DNA of 64,000 bases from the NCBI RefSeq assembly GCF_002903145.1, contig NZ_PPDJ01000002.1:310001-374000 (forward strand). Reading direction: 5' to 3'. Below the pieces are notes generated by a model. That model was not told where the DNA came from. It worked only from the letters and a program-made list of their open reading frames with translations, and made no database searches. The stretch is from Halobacteriovorax sp. DA5. GTDB taxonomy: Bacteria; Bdellovibrionota; Bacteriovoracia; Bacteriovoracales; Bacteriovoracaceae. Shown in pieces: positions 52,879 through 61,254 of this stretch (position 1 is its first letter; each line of letters starts with the position of its first letter). The translations under genes were made by a program, and so were the position numbers.

Positions 52879-53355
52879 TTAAGAAATTGAAATAACTTCG
52901 TATTCACGAGTAATATCACCCGTTTCAACATCAAAGAAATCTCCAACTTCCATCCCTAAGGCTTCATTTCCAATGGGAGAGAAAACTGAAATAACAAGAA
53001 GTGGTGTTCCATCAAGATTTAGCATTGTTCCACCTGCAGTTGGTGTGATGAAGTAATGCCTTGTCTGATCATTGAATTTAAGTTCAACAAGTGAGCCTAG
53101 TGCGATTTTATCTCCCTTGGGAAGATCTTCAGAAAGCTCTTTAATCATGTTGATATCGATTTCTAGCTCATCAACACGCTTCTTTTGGGCCCCTGCAAGA
53201 TAGCCTGCCTCAATAGCGCGAGTATCGTACTTACCTTCTTGGGCCATATCAGGCTCTTGAGACATCACTCGAGTCGTCTCAAATGCAGCTTTGGCCTTTG
53301 TCAGTTCTGTTTCTAAATTTTCAATAAGTGTAGAGATGATAGATTCTTTATTCAT
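52879..53355 (-). CDS. GreA/GreB-family transcription elongation factor-like protein
   Basis: A 158-residue protein from the ATG at 53355. A long N-terminal coiled coil (about 5-70, IENLETELTKAKAAFETTR and KKRVDELEIDINMIKEL) is followed by an FKBP-like C-terminal domain (GSLVELKFNDQTRHYFITP, then SPIGNEALGMEVGDFFDVE). That is the Gre plan. Gre factors rescue backtracked RNA polymerase by inserting the coiled-coil tip into the secondary channel. The acidic tip residues are less obvious here, so a Gre-related polymerase-binding factor is equally possible. The longer frame to 53409 lacks support. Confidence 0.82.
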   Translation of the reverse strand: MNKESIISTLIENLETELTKAKAAFETTRVMSQEPDMAQEGKYDTRAIEAGYLAGAQKKRVDELEIDINMIKELSEDLPKGDKIALGSLVELKFNDQTRHYFITPTAGGTMLNLDGTPLLVISVFSPIGNEALGMEVGDFFDVETGDITREYEVISIS

Positions 53356-53448
53356 AATAAATAATTTCGCTAGATTACCTTTAAGAAATGGTTGTATTAT
53401 TTTCAACAATATACCTCAAAATCCCCTTTTGTACTATAAATTGGGCAT

Positions 53449-54285
53449 ATGAAAATCTTGCTTACCTTGCTATGTGCACTATTAACTTTTTCGGCCCTTG
53501 CTACAACTAGTGAGAGAAATCCTCATGAGTATCAGATTCTTGCTCATGAAGACCTTGGTTCAGAAGTAAAAGAACAAGATTTTTACTTTGTCGTTGTTGA
53601 AGCCTTGAGGCTGTATCAAGACGAAGCGATAAAACAAAAGCGTGGTATTTCAGTGAAAACCCTCGACTGGCAAACTCCGTATTTTAGTGCTTGGGCCTTA
53701 TACGATGACAAGGCAGATCACTTTAATATTAATTTCTGGGGAGGCTTTGCTCGCATGCCTAATATGACAAAAAGAGCATACGCCTTTACTGCCTGTCATG
53801 AGATAGGACATGTTCTTGGAAAAGCACCGCGTATGGAAAATAAGCATTTTTCACAAATGAGTACAGAAGGACAATCGGACTTCTTTGCAGCAGCAAGTTG
53901 TTATAAGAAATTTGTCATTAATAATCCAAACTACTTTGACTCTCCAATAGAGCTTGACCCATATGCGGCCTCACTGTGTCTAGAGAAGTTCTCTTCTGAT
54001 AATTTTAACCAAGAGCTTTGTTTTGAGACAATGCAGGTTGCTCAAGACTTCCCTAAGGCCATTGCTCATATGAGTTCTGACCCAAATAAGCACGCTAAAA
54101 TAACGAACTCAGATCCTACGACTGTTACCAAGACCCTGGATAGCTATCCAACATTACAGTGCCGTATGGATATCATCAAAAACGGGGCACTTCTTGAATT
54201 TAGCGGGGACGAAATATCAATAAAAAACCTCGAATCACGCTTGCCATGCTGGTTTGCAAATTCAGCTACTTCCCATATCCATTGA
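53449..54285 (+). CDS. Exported HExxH zinc metallopeptidase-like protein, paralogue of the 24902 gene
   Basis: A 278-residue protein with a signal peptide (cleaved near SALA-TTS). ACHEIGHVLGKAPR (H117, E118, H121) is followed 23 residues later by TEGQSDFFAAASCYKKF (E140, D144). C-terminal cysteines (LCLEKF, ELCFETM, QCRMD, PCWFAN) match those of the 24902 product in order. Together they define a small family with a gluzincin-like site. It lacks the C-terminal extension of its paralogue. The region before the ATG contains TATAAA 8 nt upstream and no ribosome site. Function is unknown beyond a probable extracytoplasmic peptidase. Confidence 0.75.
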   Translation: MKILLTLLCALLTFSALATTSERNPHEYQILAHEDLGSEVKEQDFYFVVVEALRLYQDEAIKQKRGISVKTLDWQTPYFSAWALYDDKADHFNINFWGGFARMPNMTKRAYAFTACHEIGHVLGKAPRMENKHFSQMSTEGQSDFFAAASCYKKFVINNPNYFDSPIELDPYAASLCLEKFSSDNFNQELCFETMQVAQDFPKAIAHMSSDPNKHAKITNSDPTTVTKTLDSYPTLQCRMDIIKNGALLEFSGDEISIKNLESRLPCWFANSATSHIH

Positions 54286-54346
54286 CATAAAATAGCTCTA
54301 ACGAGTTAAGAGAAAGTTTGCCGTATCTATATAATTTCTTAACTTC

Positions 54347-54355
54347 TGATATAAT
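54347..54355 (+). promoter_or_regulatory. Perfect extended -10 predicting a leaderless mRNA for the hemolysin III gene
   Basis: TG-a-TATAAT ends 6 nt before the ATG at 54362. It is the best example of the recurrent pattern, and no Shine-Dalgarno is present. Confidence 0.6.
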
Positions 54356-54361
54356 TTCAAT

Positions 54362-54994
54362 ATGCACGAACGTAACGGCGAACTCTATTCTAAGTTTGAA
54401 GAAATCATCAACTCAACAACACATAGCTTGGGTATTATCCTAGGAATAGTTGGAACAATTATGATGGTTTTGAAGGCCAAGTCTGGCATTCACACTTTCG
54501 CCTATACTGTATTTGGACTTTCAATCACTTTCCTTTATACAATGTCCACTCTCTATCATGGGACGGCCCATAAGAAGCTTAAGAATATTTTTCGTAAAAT
54601 GGATCATATTGGCATCTATCTTTTGATTGCCGGCTCATATACGCCATTTCTTATGCTGGCCATTAAAGGTGAAACAGGAATGTGGATGATGATCAATATT
54701 TGGGCCTTGGCCTTTATTGGGATTCTGATTAAGCTTTTTGCCTTTAATCGTTCTGAAGTTCTTACGATAATTCTGTGTCTGATTATGGGTTGGATGGTTC
54801 TTGCTATTCGCACAGAAATGATCGCAAATCTAAGTTTTGATTGCCTTAAATGGATTGTCATTGGTGGCGCCTGCTATATGACAGGAGTTCTCTTCTACCT
54901 GCGTGAAAGTCTATACTTGGGTCATGCAATTTGGCATATTTGTGTCCTTTTAGGCACTACTTCTCACTTTTACGCAGTGTATGCATACGTCTAA
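54362..54994 (+). CDS. Hemolysin III/PAQR family membrane protein
   Basis: A 210-residue protein with seven membrane helices. Family motifs are EIINSTTHSLG near the N-terminus, STLYHG and KMDHIGIYLLIAGSYTPF in the middle, and YLGHAIWHICVLLGTTSHF at the C-terminus. Together these give the S-H-D-H-H metal-binding set of PAQR/YqfA proteins. Members are proposed membrane-lipid-related hydrolases; hemolysin is a historical label. It seems to be a single-gene unit from a leaderless promoter. Confidence 0.93.
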   Translation: MHERNGELYSKFEEIINSTTHSLGIILGIVGTIMMVLKAKSGIHTFAYTVFGLSITFLYTMSTLYHGTAHKKLKNIFRKMDHIGIYLLIAGSYTPFLMLAIKGETGMWMMINIWALAFIGILIKLFAFNRSEVLTIILCLIMGWMVLAIRTEMIANLSFDCLKWIVIGGACYMTGVLFYLRESLYLGHAIWHICVLLGTTSHFYAVYAYV

Positions 54995-55096
54995 TCTTTC
55001 ATAAACTTCAATAGATTTTTACTATGAGCTGACATAGATTCTTTATTGGATTCGTATAATTATTATTGTTATACTTTAGAAAATAAAGGAGAACGT

Positions 55097-55531
55097 ATGA
55101 ACACGATTAACCAATTAAAACTAATTCAAGCTGATGCACAAGTATACTTTATGAAACTTCACAACATTCACTGGAATGTAACAGGAATGATGTTTCAACC
55201 AATTCACGCGCTAACTGAAGCTCTATACAACGAATTTGCGATCGTTTTTGATGACCTTGCAGAAAGACAATTACAACTTCATCAGAAACCTGTTTTAACG
55301 ATGTCAGGCGCACTCGAAATAAGCCGCATAAAAGAGACGAATGAGTCATCTTTTACAAGTACGCAAGCACTAGAGCTAATACTAAAAGACAATCAATACT
55401 TCCTAGAAGCCTTCAAAGAGTTATCGGCAACAGCTGGTGATGAAAACGATGCTACAACAGTCGCTTATGCAGACGAAAAAGTTGCTTGGCTAGAAAAAGA
55501 AAATTGGCAATTAAGAGCAATGCTAGAATAG
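55097..55531 (+). CDS. Dps-family ferritin-like DNA-protection protein
   Basis: From the ATG at 55097 (AAAGGAG 6 nt upstream) the product is 144 residues, all helical. Inter-subunit ferroxidase ligands are visible: H25 in HNIHWNV, H37 in FQPIHALT, and D52/E56 in FDDLAER. Dps dodecamers bind iron and use peroxide to oxidise it, protecting DNA. The longer frame from 55046 lacks a ribosome site. The N-terminal lysine tail used for DNA binding by E. coli Dps is short here. A strong bidirectional terminator follows. Confidence 0.92.
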   Translation: MNTINQLKLIQADAQVYFMKLHNIHWNVTGMMFQPIHALTEALYNEFAIVFDDLAERQLQLHQKPVLTMSGALEISRIKETNESSFTSTQALELILKDNQYFLEAFKELSATAGDENDATTVAYADEKVAWLEKENWQLRAMLE

Positions 55532-55544
55532 TCTAAAATATCAT

Positions 55545-56153
55545 TTAAAGCCGAAAGTCACCCTTTCGGCTTTTTTTTATTCTTTCCACTATCACCTTAA
55601 AAGCTTCAATCATATGATCCTTAACCTCAGATTCCTCGAGAACCTCTAGAGCGTGTGCAATGGCCTCATATGTACACAGAAAATTCTCACCAGGAGACTT
55701 TCTTAATTCGTAGATACTGTGTCCCACATCAATTAAGTGATATTTAGGCATACGCCCAAGTACTTCTTCACGCTTGTGAAATTTCTTGGCCTTTGACCAA
55801 GAACCGTCAGGTACAACAAGACAAGTCTGCTTACCTTCTTCGGCCTTATAATCCTGCAAAGGAAGTGAGTCTTGTGTTGGAAAAAGATAGATATAATCAA
55901 ATGTATCAAAGTCGAAAAGCTGGGGCCCAAAAGGCTCATGAACATTTCCTCTTTCGAAAATTTCACATTTCTTAAGTACCTTGGTCGCGAAATAGGCCGT
56001 ATTACTCGTCAGCCATCTCTCAGTATAATGCATAGGGATGATGACTTTAGTTTGGTTAGCAAACGGTTTAAGCACGTCACAAAAGCACCAATGAGTATTG
56101 ATGCGACAATTTGGACAGCGGGAATCTCTTGTATCTCGGCGTGACTTTGACAT
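55545..56153 (-). CDS. DTW-domain tRNA-uridine aminocarboxypropyltransferase
   Basis: A 202-residue DTW protein (TapT/YfiP type). An N-terminal zinc-ribbon-like CPNCRINTHWCFC (13-25) leads into the SPOUT-like domain. The DTW-family motif appears as LVVPDGSWSKAKK, with the typical DTW replaced by DGSW. Members add the 3-amino-3-carboxypropyl group from S-adenosylmethionine to uridine 47 of tRNA (acp3U). The variant W motif also occurs in relatives. It ends in a shared terminator with Dps. The ATG has no clear Shine-Dalgarno. Confidence 0.85.
   Translation of the reverse strand: MSKSRRDTRDSRCPNCRINTHWCFCDVLKPFANQTKVIIPMHYTERWLTSNTAYFATKVLKKCEIFERGNVHEPFGPQLFDFDTFDYIYLFPTQDSLPLQDYKAEEGKQTCLVVPDGSWSKAKKFHKREEVLGRMPKYHLIDVGHSIYELRKSPGENFLCTYEAIAHALEVLEESEVKDHMIEAFKVIVERIKKSRKGDFRL
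55546..55572. terminator. Bidirectional intrinsic terminator
   Basis: AAAGCCGAAAG and CTTTCGGCTTT with a 5-nt loop, then eight T on the plus strand. The outer stem overlaps the stop codon of the DTW-domain gene, so it serves both convergent genes. Confidence 0.9.
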
Positions 56154-56213
56154 AGGTTTGATTTATCATAATTAGTGCATTTATTCGATTTTAAAATAAA
56201 GGAAAGGTAAAAA

Positions 56214-57974
56214 ATGAATTATTTTAGTGATGAAAGTGAATGGAAGTGGATGCTTAGAAACGCAATTGATTGGAAAACTATTATTCCAATGTACTATCCT
56301 AACTTCCCTACTGAAGACGGCTTTAATAATGAAGAAGAAATCCTAAGCTTTATGGAAGAGCTTCTTACTCAAACAGGTAGCTGGGCAGCTGATGCAGTCT
56401 ATACCAGAGCAGAGGCCATTGATCAAAATGGTGCTGGAGAAGTTAAAGATGGTAGAACGATTCCTGGCCCAGAATTAAATGCATTCTATCAAGAGGCAAC
56501 TGAGCTGGGAGCATTTGGAGTAAGTCTTCCTACTGATTTTGGAGGAATGGGACTTCCTGCTGTTGCACTAATGGTTTTACTAGAACAACTATCACGAGCG
56601 TGTAACTCTCAATGTACACAGCTTGCTTTCTTTACTTCAATCGCAGATATGGTTCACCGTTTTTGTGACCACGAAACAGCACAAAGAATTGTTCCTAAAA
56701 TTATCTCAGGAGAACTTTCAGGATCAATGAATTTAACAGAACCTGGCTGTGGTTCAGATCTTGGTATGATTAAAACTTCCGCAACTCCAGTTGGAGATGG
56801 CACATATAAGCTAAATGGTTCTAAGATATTTATCACTAATGGTGGTGGCGGTATTGGCTTTGTATTGGCCAGAGTAAAAGGTGCACCAGAAGGACTTTCA
56901 GGTTTATCACTCTTTCTATGTGAGCAAGATGAGCCAGGTGTTGAAGGCCCTAATTTTATCGTTGCCAAAAACGAACATAAGATGGGAATGCATGGATCAT
57001 TTACTTGTGAAATCGTTTATGAAAATTCTATTGCTCGCCTAATTGGTGAAGAAGGCCAAGGATTCAAGTATATGCTTCACCTCATGAATGAAGCACGTAT
57101 CGCTGTAGGTATGCAGGCACTTGGTGGAATTGAAGGCTGTATTGGCTATGCTAGAAAATATGCTGATGAGCGTATGCAATTTGATAAGCCGATTTCAGAA
57201 CTACCACTTATGAAAAGAAATCTTGAAGACTTTGAAACTGAAAGAGATGCAATTAGAGCACTACTTGTTGATACGATTTCTTCATATGATATTTTTCAAA
57301 AGTTAGATCTAAAAAAGAAAATAACAGGAGAGCTTACAAGCGAAGAAGAAGCTCAATTTAAGAATGCTTCAATTTGGACAAGAAAACGCACTCCTCTTGT
57401 TAAGTACTATTCATGTGAAGCTTATACATACCTCTCAACTAAGGCCATTCAAGTTCTTGGTGGTTATGGATTTATGGAAGAGTATCCTATGAGTCGCTAT
57501 CACCGTGATTCGTTTGGTCCACTTCTATACGAAGGAACAAGTCAAATTCAAGCGCTCATGGCCCTTAAAGACATGATTAAATATATTGCAAAGAACCCTG
57601 ACAAATACTTTAAGAATCTCTTTATTAAGCACCCTGCATTTAGTTGGGTTAGTGCGGAAAGCAAAGAACAAAAAGAGCTTACTTCAACACAATATACTTT
57701 TAAGAAAAGTCTTGTGAAATTAATCATCAAATGTCTCAAGCCAGATAGCCTTTCAGATCTTGCAAACCCAAAGGCATGGATGAATGAAGAAAATGTCGAC
57801 AAACTAATGATCCACGCTGAAACGATCTGCCAAGGACTTTCATATCTTGAAACATTAAGAGTTCTTGCAAATCACGCTTCAATCGATAAAGAGAGATATG
57901 ATTTATTCTCTCGCTACTTAAGACTTGTTACACCAAGACTAACAGCAATTTATAATGATTGGGATTTAAGATAA
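56214..57974 (+). CDS. Acyl-CoA dehydrogenase
   Basis: A 586-residue acyl-CoA dehydrogenase of the longer class with a C-terminal extension (about 470-586). Recognisable are NLTEPGCGSDLGMIKT (FAD and substrate loop), KIFITNGGGGIGFVLA, and the C-terminal QVLGGYGFMEEYPMSRYHRDS region with LLYEGTSQIQ, where the catalytic glutamate is expected. It oxidises acyl-CoA to trans-2-enoyl-CoA in beta-oxidation. Chain-length preference is not evident. Strong ribosome site AAAGGAAAGG. No other beta-oxidation genes adjoin it. A terminator follows directly. Confidence 0.95.
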   Translation: MNYFSDESEWKWMLRNAIDWKTIIPMYYPNFPTEDGFNNEEEILSFMEELLTQTGSWAADAVYTRAEAIDQNGAGEVKDGRTIPGPELNAFYQEATELGAFGVSLPTDFGGMGLPAVALMVLLEQLSRACNSQCTQLAFFTSIADMVHRFCDHETAQRIVPKIISGELSGSMNLTEPGCGSDLGMIKTSATPVGDGTYKLNGSKIFITNGGGGIGFVLARVKGAPEGLSGLSLFLCEQDEPGVEGPNFIVAKNEHKMGMHGSFTCEIVYENSIARLIGEEGQGFKYMLHLMNEARIAVGMQALGGIEGCIGYARKYADERMQFDKPISELPLMKRNLEDFETERDAIRALLVDTISSYDIFQKLDLKKKITGELTSEEEAQFKNASIWTRKRTPLVKYYSCEAYTYLSTKAIQVLGGYGFMEEYPMSRYHRDSFGPLLYEGTSQIQALMALKDMIKYIAKNPDKYFKNLFIKHPAFSWVSAESKEQKELTSTQYTFKKSLVKLIIKCLKPDSLSDLANPKAWMNEENVDKLMIHAETICQGLSYLETLRVLANHASIDKERYDLFSRYLRLVTPRLTAIYNDWDLR

Positions 57975-57979
57975 TGAAT

Positions 57980-58008
57980 GAAGCCTCTTATTAAAAGTGA
58001 GAGGCTTC
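57980..58008. terminator. Bidirectional intrinsic terminator
   Basis: GAAGCCTCT and AGAGGCTTC with an 11-nt loop, T-rich on the plus side (TTATTTT). Placed between the converging acyl-CoA dehydrogenase gene and the lipoprotein gene. Confidence 0.85.
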
Positions 58009-58722
58009 TTATTTTAAAGTATATTCTTCAATATTTTGATAATCATACTTAACATTGTTATTTGAGCATTGTGTTTCATATTCAATTTTTTCGATCATTG
58101 CATTTCGAGAAGCAGCTGAATTGGCTTCAATTGTATAAGTATACTTTTGCGACAAGACCTTTTCGTTTGCAGATCGATCAGTAACGATACTTCTTACAAA
58201 GATATTTGAATTTGGAAATGAATAAACAATTCCAATTCCTGCAAAATTTGCGTAAACCTGGTTAGGATTTCCATTATTGAAGAAGGCCTGACAAAATAAT
58301 TGCATAAATCCATCTTCATCTGTTTGCACTTGAGTCTCTAAGAGCTCACCAGGTACATCGAAGGCACCAGATACAACTTGTAGGCTTATTTTATTATTAT
58401 AAACAGCATCAATACTTGCCCTTACATTTCTAACACTCGGGTTAGCACTACAAGAACCTTTTCTAACTTCAAACTTAACAGTCTCGATATCATCAGTACT
58501 TGCTAAATTCATACGCATTGCTCTTAAACGAGAACAAGCAGAGCGAGCATTAGATAGAGAAAGTTCATCTAAAGACGGCTGAACTTCAACTATACTACCA
58601 ACTTGAGAACTAGAAATAGGTGCAGGACCACCACCGTACTCACCACATGACGACATCACAAATGTGCCGGTGATGGCCAATAAAATATGAAAGAATTTAG
58701 ATTTTAAAACCGTATTCATCAA
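58009..58722 (-). CDS. Lipoprotein of unknown function
   Basis: A 237-residue protein with a lipoprotein signal (ILLAITGTFVMSSC, lipidated cysteine near 26). A glycine-proline linker (GEYGGGPAPISS) and a mixed alpha/beta mature part with three more cysteines follow (SACSRLRAM, KGSCSANP, LFCQAFFN). No family recognised. The last two residues of the frame lie beside the shared terminator. Two adjacent ATG codons make the start uncertain by one residue. Confidence 0.75.
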   Translation of the reverse strand: MMNTVLKSKFFHILLAITGTFVMSSCGEYGGGPAPISSSQVGSIVEVQPSLDELSLSNARSACSRLRAMRMNLASTDDIETVKFEVRKGSCSANPSVRNVRASIDAVYNNKISLQVVSGAFDVPGELLETQVQTDEDGFMQLFCQAFFNNGNPNQVYANFAGIGIVYSFPNSNIFVRSIVTDRSANEKVLSQKYTYTIEANSAASRNAMIEKIEYETQCSNNNVKYDYQNIEEYTLK

Positions 58723-58781
58723 CTAACTATTCGGATTCGGTTAACTAAACTTAAATTTCCATGGCCGTGAAATAGCTCAAG

Positions 58782-58790
58782 TGTTAAATT
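58782..58790 (+). promoter_or_regulatory. Extended -10 predicting a leaderless mRNA for the MnmD gene
   Basis: TG-t-TAAATT ends 6 nt before the ATG at 58797, with no Shine-Dalgarno. Confidence 0.4.
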
Positions 58791-58796
58791 TTACCT

Positions 58797-59549
58797 ATGA
58801 AATTCAAAACAAAATTAGGCGAATACCAAGCAGTAGAAACCGCTGATGGACATCTAACACTACACAGTGGCCTCTATGATGAGAATTGTCATTCAACTGC
58901 TGGTGCCTATGAAGAGACCCTTCATAACTACGTCTATGGCTGCAGCATCATTGACCGAGCAAACAACTCACCTATAACAATTTTAGAGATTGGCCTTGGG
59001 GTAGGCCTAGGAGTTCTTGCAACATTCAATGAAGCAAAAAACTGTCAAAATAAGATCAAATTTATCTCAACAGAAATTGACCCTGAACTAGCTCAATGGG
59101 TTTGTCGACAACATGGTTTTTCAAATGGCGAAATTTCAAATGATAAAATCAAGTTTAACATAGACGATAATTTTGAAGTTGAAATTCTAATTGGTGATGC
59201 CAGAGAAACTATAAAGAAACTTATCCTAGAAGAAATTAAAGTGGATTGTATTTTTCAAGATGCTTTTTCGCCTACAAAAAATCCTTCTTTATGGACAAAA
59301 GAATGGTTCAGGAATCTGCGTAGCTTATGTAATAATAATTCCGTAATGACAACATATAGCGCATCAGTCAAAATTAGAAAGGCCATGCTCGAAGCAGATT
59401 TTCACGTTACCAATATGAAAGGTTTTGGCAATAAACGAACGGCCACTCGTGCTTTTACTGACGGCCTATTCAAAGACGAGAAATTAGAGGGAGAGCTCAG
59501 TCGATCAAAGACTCCCCCTTTTTCAGATAAGGATTTAAATGAAATTTGA
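58797..59549 (+). CDS. mnmD: MnmD-type tRNA wobble-uridine methyltransferase
   Basis: A 250-residue Rossmann methyltransferase corresponding to the N-terminal half of MnmC, without the FAD-oxidase half. Motifs: SGLYDENCHSTAGAYEET, the SAM loop ILEIGLGVGLGVL, and VDCIFQDAFSPTKNPSLWTKEWF followed by FGNKRTATRA. Stand-alone MnmD methylates the aminomethyl group of nm5s2U34 to give mnm5s2U in tRNAs. Its stop overlaps the start of the FabK-like gene by 11 bp, so the two are coupled, which is odd as no functional link is known. Confidence 0.9.
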   Translation: MKFKTKLGEYQAVETADGHLTLHSGLYDENCHSTAGAYEETLHNYVYGCSIIDRANNSPITILEIGLGVGLGVLATFNEAKNCQNKIKFISTEIDPELAQWVCRQHGFSNGEISNDKIKFNIDDNFEVEILIGDARETIKKLILEEIKVDCIFQDAFSPTKNPSLWTKEWFRNLRSLCNNNSVMTTYSASVKIRKAMLEADFHVTNMKGFGNKRTATRAFTDGLFKDEKLEGELSRSKTPPFSDKDLNEI

Positions 59550-60483
59550 TATGTTTAACTTAAAAGATAATGTGATTTGTAAGCTCTTCAACATTGAATA
59601 CCCTATCATTCAAGGTGGGATGGTTTGGGTTTCTGGCTCAAAATTAGCGGCAGCAGTAAGCAATGCCGGAGGCTTAGGCCTTATTGGTGCAGGTTCAATG
59701 AAACCGGATCTTTTAAGGGAGCATTTAAGAAAAGCTAAATCACTTTTAGATGATGGTAAGCATATTGGAGTCAATGTCCCTCTTCTCTATCGTCTTGCAG
59801 AGGAACAAATCCAAACTTGTCTTGATGAAGGCATTAAAATCTTTTTTACATCAGCAGGCTCACCTAAGAAATATACAAAGTTTTTAAAAGATCAGGGATG
59901 TACAGTTGTCCATGTCACTTCAAGTCCTGCCCTTGCAAAAAAATGTGAAGATGCGGGCGTTGATGCAGTTGTCGCAGAAGGCTTTGAGGCCGGTGGCCAC
60001 AATGGACGAGACGAAATTACAACAATGTGTCTTATCCCACAAGTTTGTGACACAGTTAATATTCCTGTTATTGCGGCCGGTGGCATCTTTGATGAACGCA
60101 CAATTGCCGCAGGCCTTTGTCTTGGAGCAAGCGGTGTCCAACTTGGAACTCGCTTTCTTATGACCAAAGAAAGTAGCGCCCACCAAAATTATAAAGATCT
60201 TATTTTAAAAGCAGGCCCTGGAGACACTCGCCTTCAGATGAAACCATACGTTCCCGTAAGACTCTTAAATAATAAATTTGCCATGGAGTCACTTAAACTA
60301 GAACTCGAATGTGCATCAGTTGAAAAGCTCGTTGAACATTTAGGAAAAGGCCGCGCCAAGCTTGGAATGCTTGATGGCGATATTGATGAAGGTGAATTAG
60401 AAGTTGGCCAGGCCTCGGGGGCCATTGACGATCTTCCAAGTGTGGACGAGGTTATGTTAAAACTATCATCGGTTTTTAATTAA
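59539..60483 (+). CDS. FabK-like enoyl-ACP reductase or nitronate monooxygenase
   Basis: A 314-residue FMN-binding TIM barrel of the 2-nitropropane-dioxygenase/FabK family. YPIIQGGMVWVSGSKLAAAVSNAGGLG at the N-terminus, AEGFEAGGHNGRDE in the middle, and IAAGGIFDERTIAAGLCLGASGVQLGTRFL form the FMN phosphate site. The length and the EAGGH motif favour FabK, which would reduce enoyl-ACP in fatty-acid synthesis. The nitronate monooxygenase branch shares these features and cannot be excluded. It overlaps mnmD by 11 bp and ends against the convergent 60484 gene. Confidence 0.82.
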   Translation: MKFDMFNLKDNVICKLFNIEYPIIQGGMVWVSGSKLAAAVSNAGGLGLIGAGSMKPDLLREHLRKAKSLLDDGKHIGVNVPLLYRLAEEQIQTCLDEGIKIFFTSAGSPKKYTKFLKDQGCTVVHVTSSPALAKKCEDAGVDAVVAEGFEAGGHNGRDEITTMCLIPQVCDTVNIPVIAAGGIFDERTIAAGLCLGASGVQLGTRFLMTKESSAHQNYKDLILKAGPGDTRLQMKPYVPVRLLNNKFAMESLKLELECASVEKLVEHLGKGRAKLGMLDGDIDEGELEVGQASGAIDDLPSVDEVMLKLSSVFN

Positions 60484-61242
60484 TTACCAACCTTTATAAT
60501 CTTGAAATTGGCCGGCCCTATAACGACGATCTAATTCTTTATAGAAGATTTTCATATATTGAAAATCTTCTACTTTTATACGAGCATCCATAAGCTCTGT
60601 ATAAGTTAATTGCGTAAAGCGCTTTGCCTTGGTTAGATCATTATCGAAGTATTCACGATACAACTCGAATTGATATGGAAATAAATCAACTCCTTTAAAA
60701 CCAGAGCAATATTTAAAATATGCAGTAAATTTAAAACGATCATACTCAGGACTTTTAAACCTATTTCTAAGACTAGAAAAGAAATTATTATAATAATTTT
60801 TTCTTTGTGGAGTATTAAAGTAGAGCGCTAACAATTTTCGTTTTAAATAATAATCATCAAACTTAAGATTATTATCAATACAAAACTCTAAATTATTATA
60901 GAGCTGAATCTCACGTTCAACCTGAGTATGGTACATATTCTCTAATTCAAATATTCTTTCAAAGGTCCTCAAATACAAAGAAGCTATCTTCCTCTCCTCT
61001 TCAGTATCATTCTTTAAATTTGCCATTACATAATCAAACACATCGTCTCTAATTCCATCACCATTTTTATCAACTCCTCTAAGCGTATCACTTAGATCCT
61101 GCTTTAATAGTACATGTATTGGTGGAGTTGATCTCATTTTCTCAATGATCCCATAGAGTAATAAACCTATCGCATTGGCCTGAGTAGCAAAAATGAAACA
61201 AACCAAAATTTTTAACATTAAACTATTAGTTATTTTTTTCAT
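60484..61242 (-). CDS. Exported protein with a calcium-loop motif, paired with the 61255 gene
   Basis: A 252-residue protein with a signal peptide (ILVCFIFATQANA). Near residue 56 the mature part has a DKNGDGIRDDVFDY loop, a DxNxDG calcium-binding pattern like EF-hand or dockerin loops. The rest is helical, tyrosine- and lysine-rich, with two cysteines (EFCIDNN, KYCSGFK). No family recognised. Its start is 12 nt after the larger secreted protein's stop, so both are made from one mRNA. The two may act as a pair. Confidence 0.72.
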   Translation of the reverse strand: MKKITNSLMLKILVCFIFATQANAIGLLLYGIIEKMRSTPPIHVLLKQDLSDTLRGVDKNGDGIRDDVFDYVMANLKNDTEEERKIASLYLRTFERIFELENMYHTQVEREIQLYNNLEFCIDNNLKFDDYYLKRKLLALYFNTPQRKNYYNNFFSSLRNRFKSPEYDRFKFTAYFKYCSGFKGVDLFPYQFELYREYFDNDLTKAKRFTQLTYTELMDARIKVEDFQYMKIFYKELDRRYRAGQFQDYKGW

Positions 61243-61254
61243 TTATGAAATCCG

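Noticed and set aside
59892..60186. Several long antisense and same-strand frames inside the FabK-like gene
   Set aside because: They are shadows of a strongly conserved FMN enzyme in another frame.
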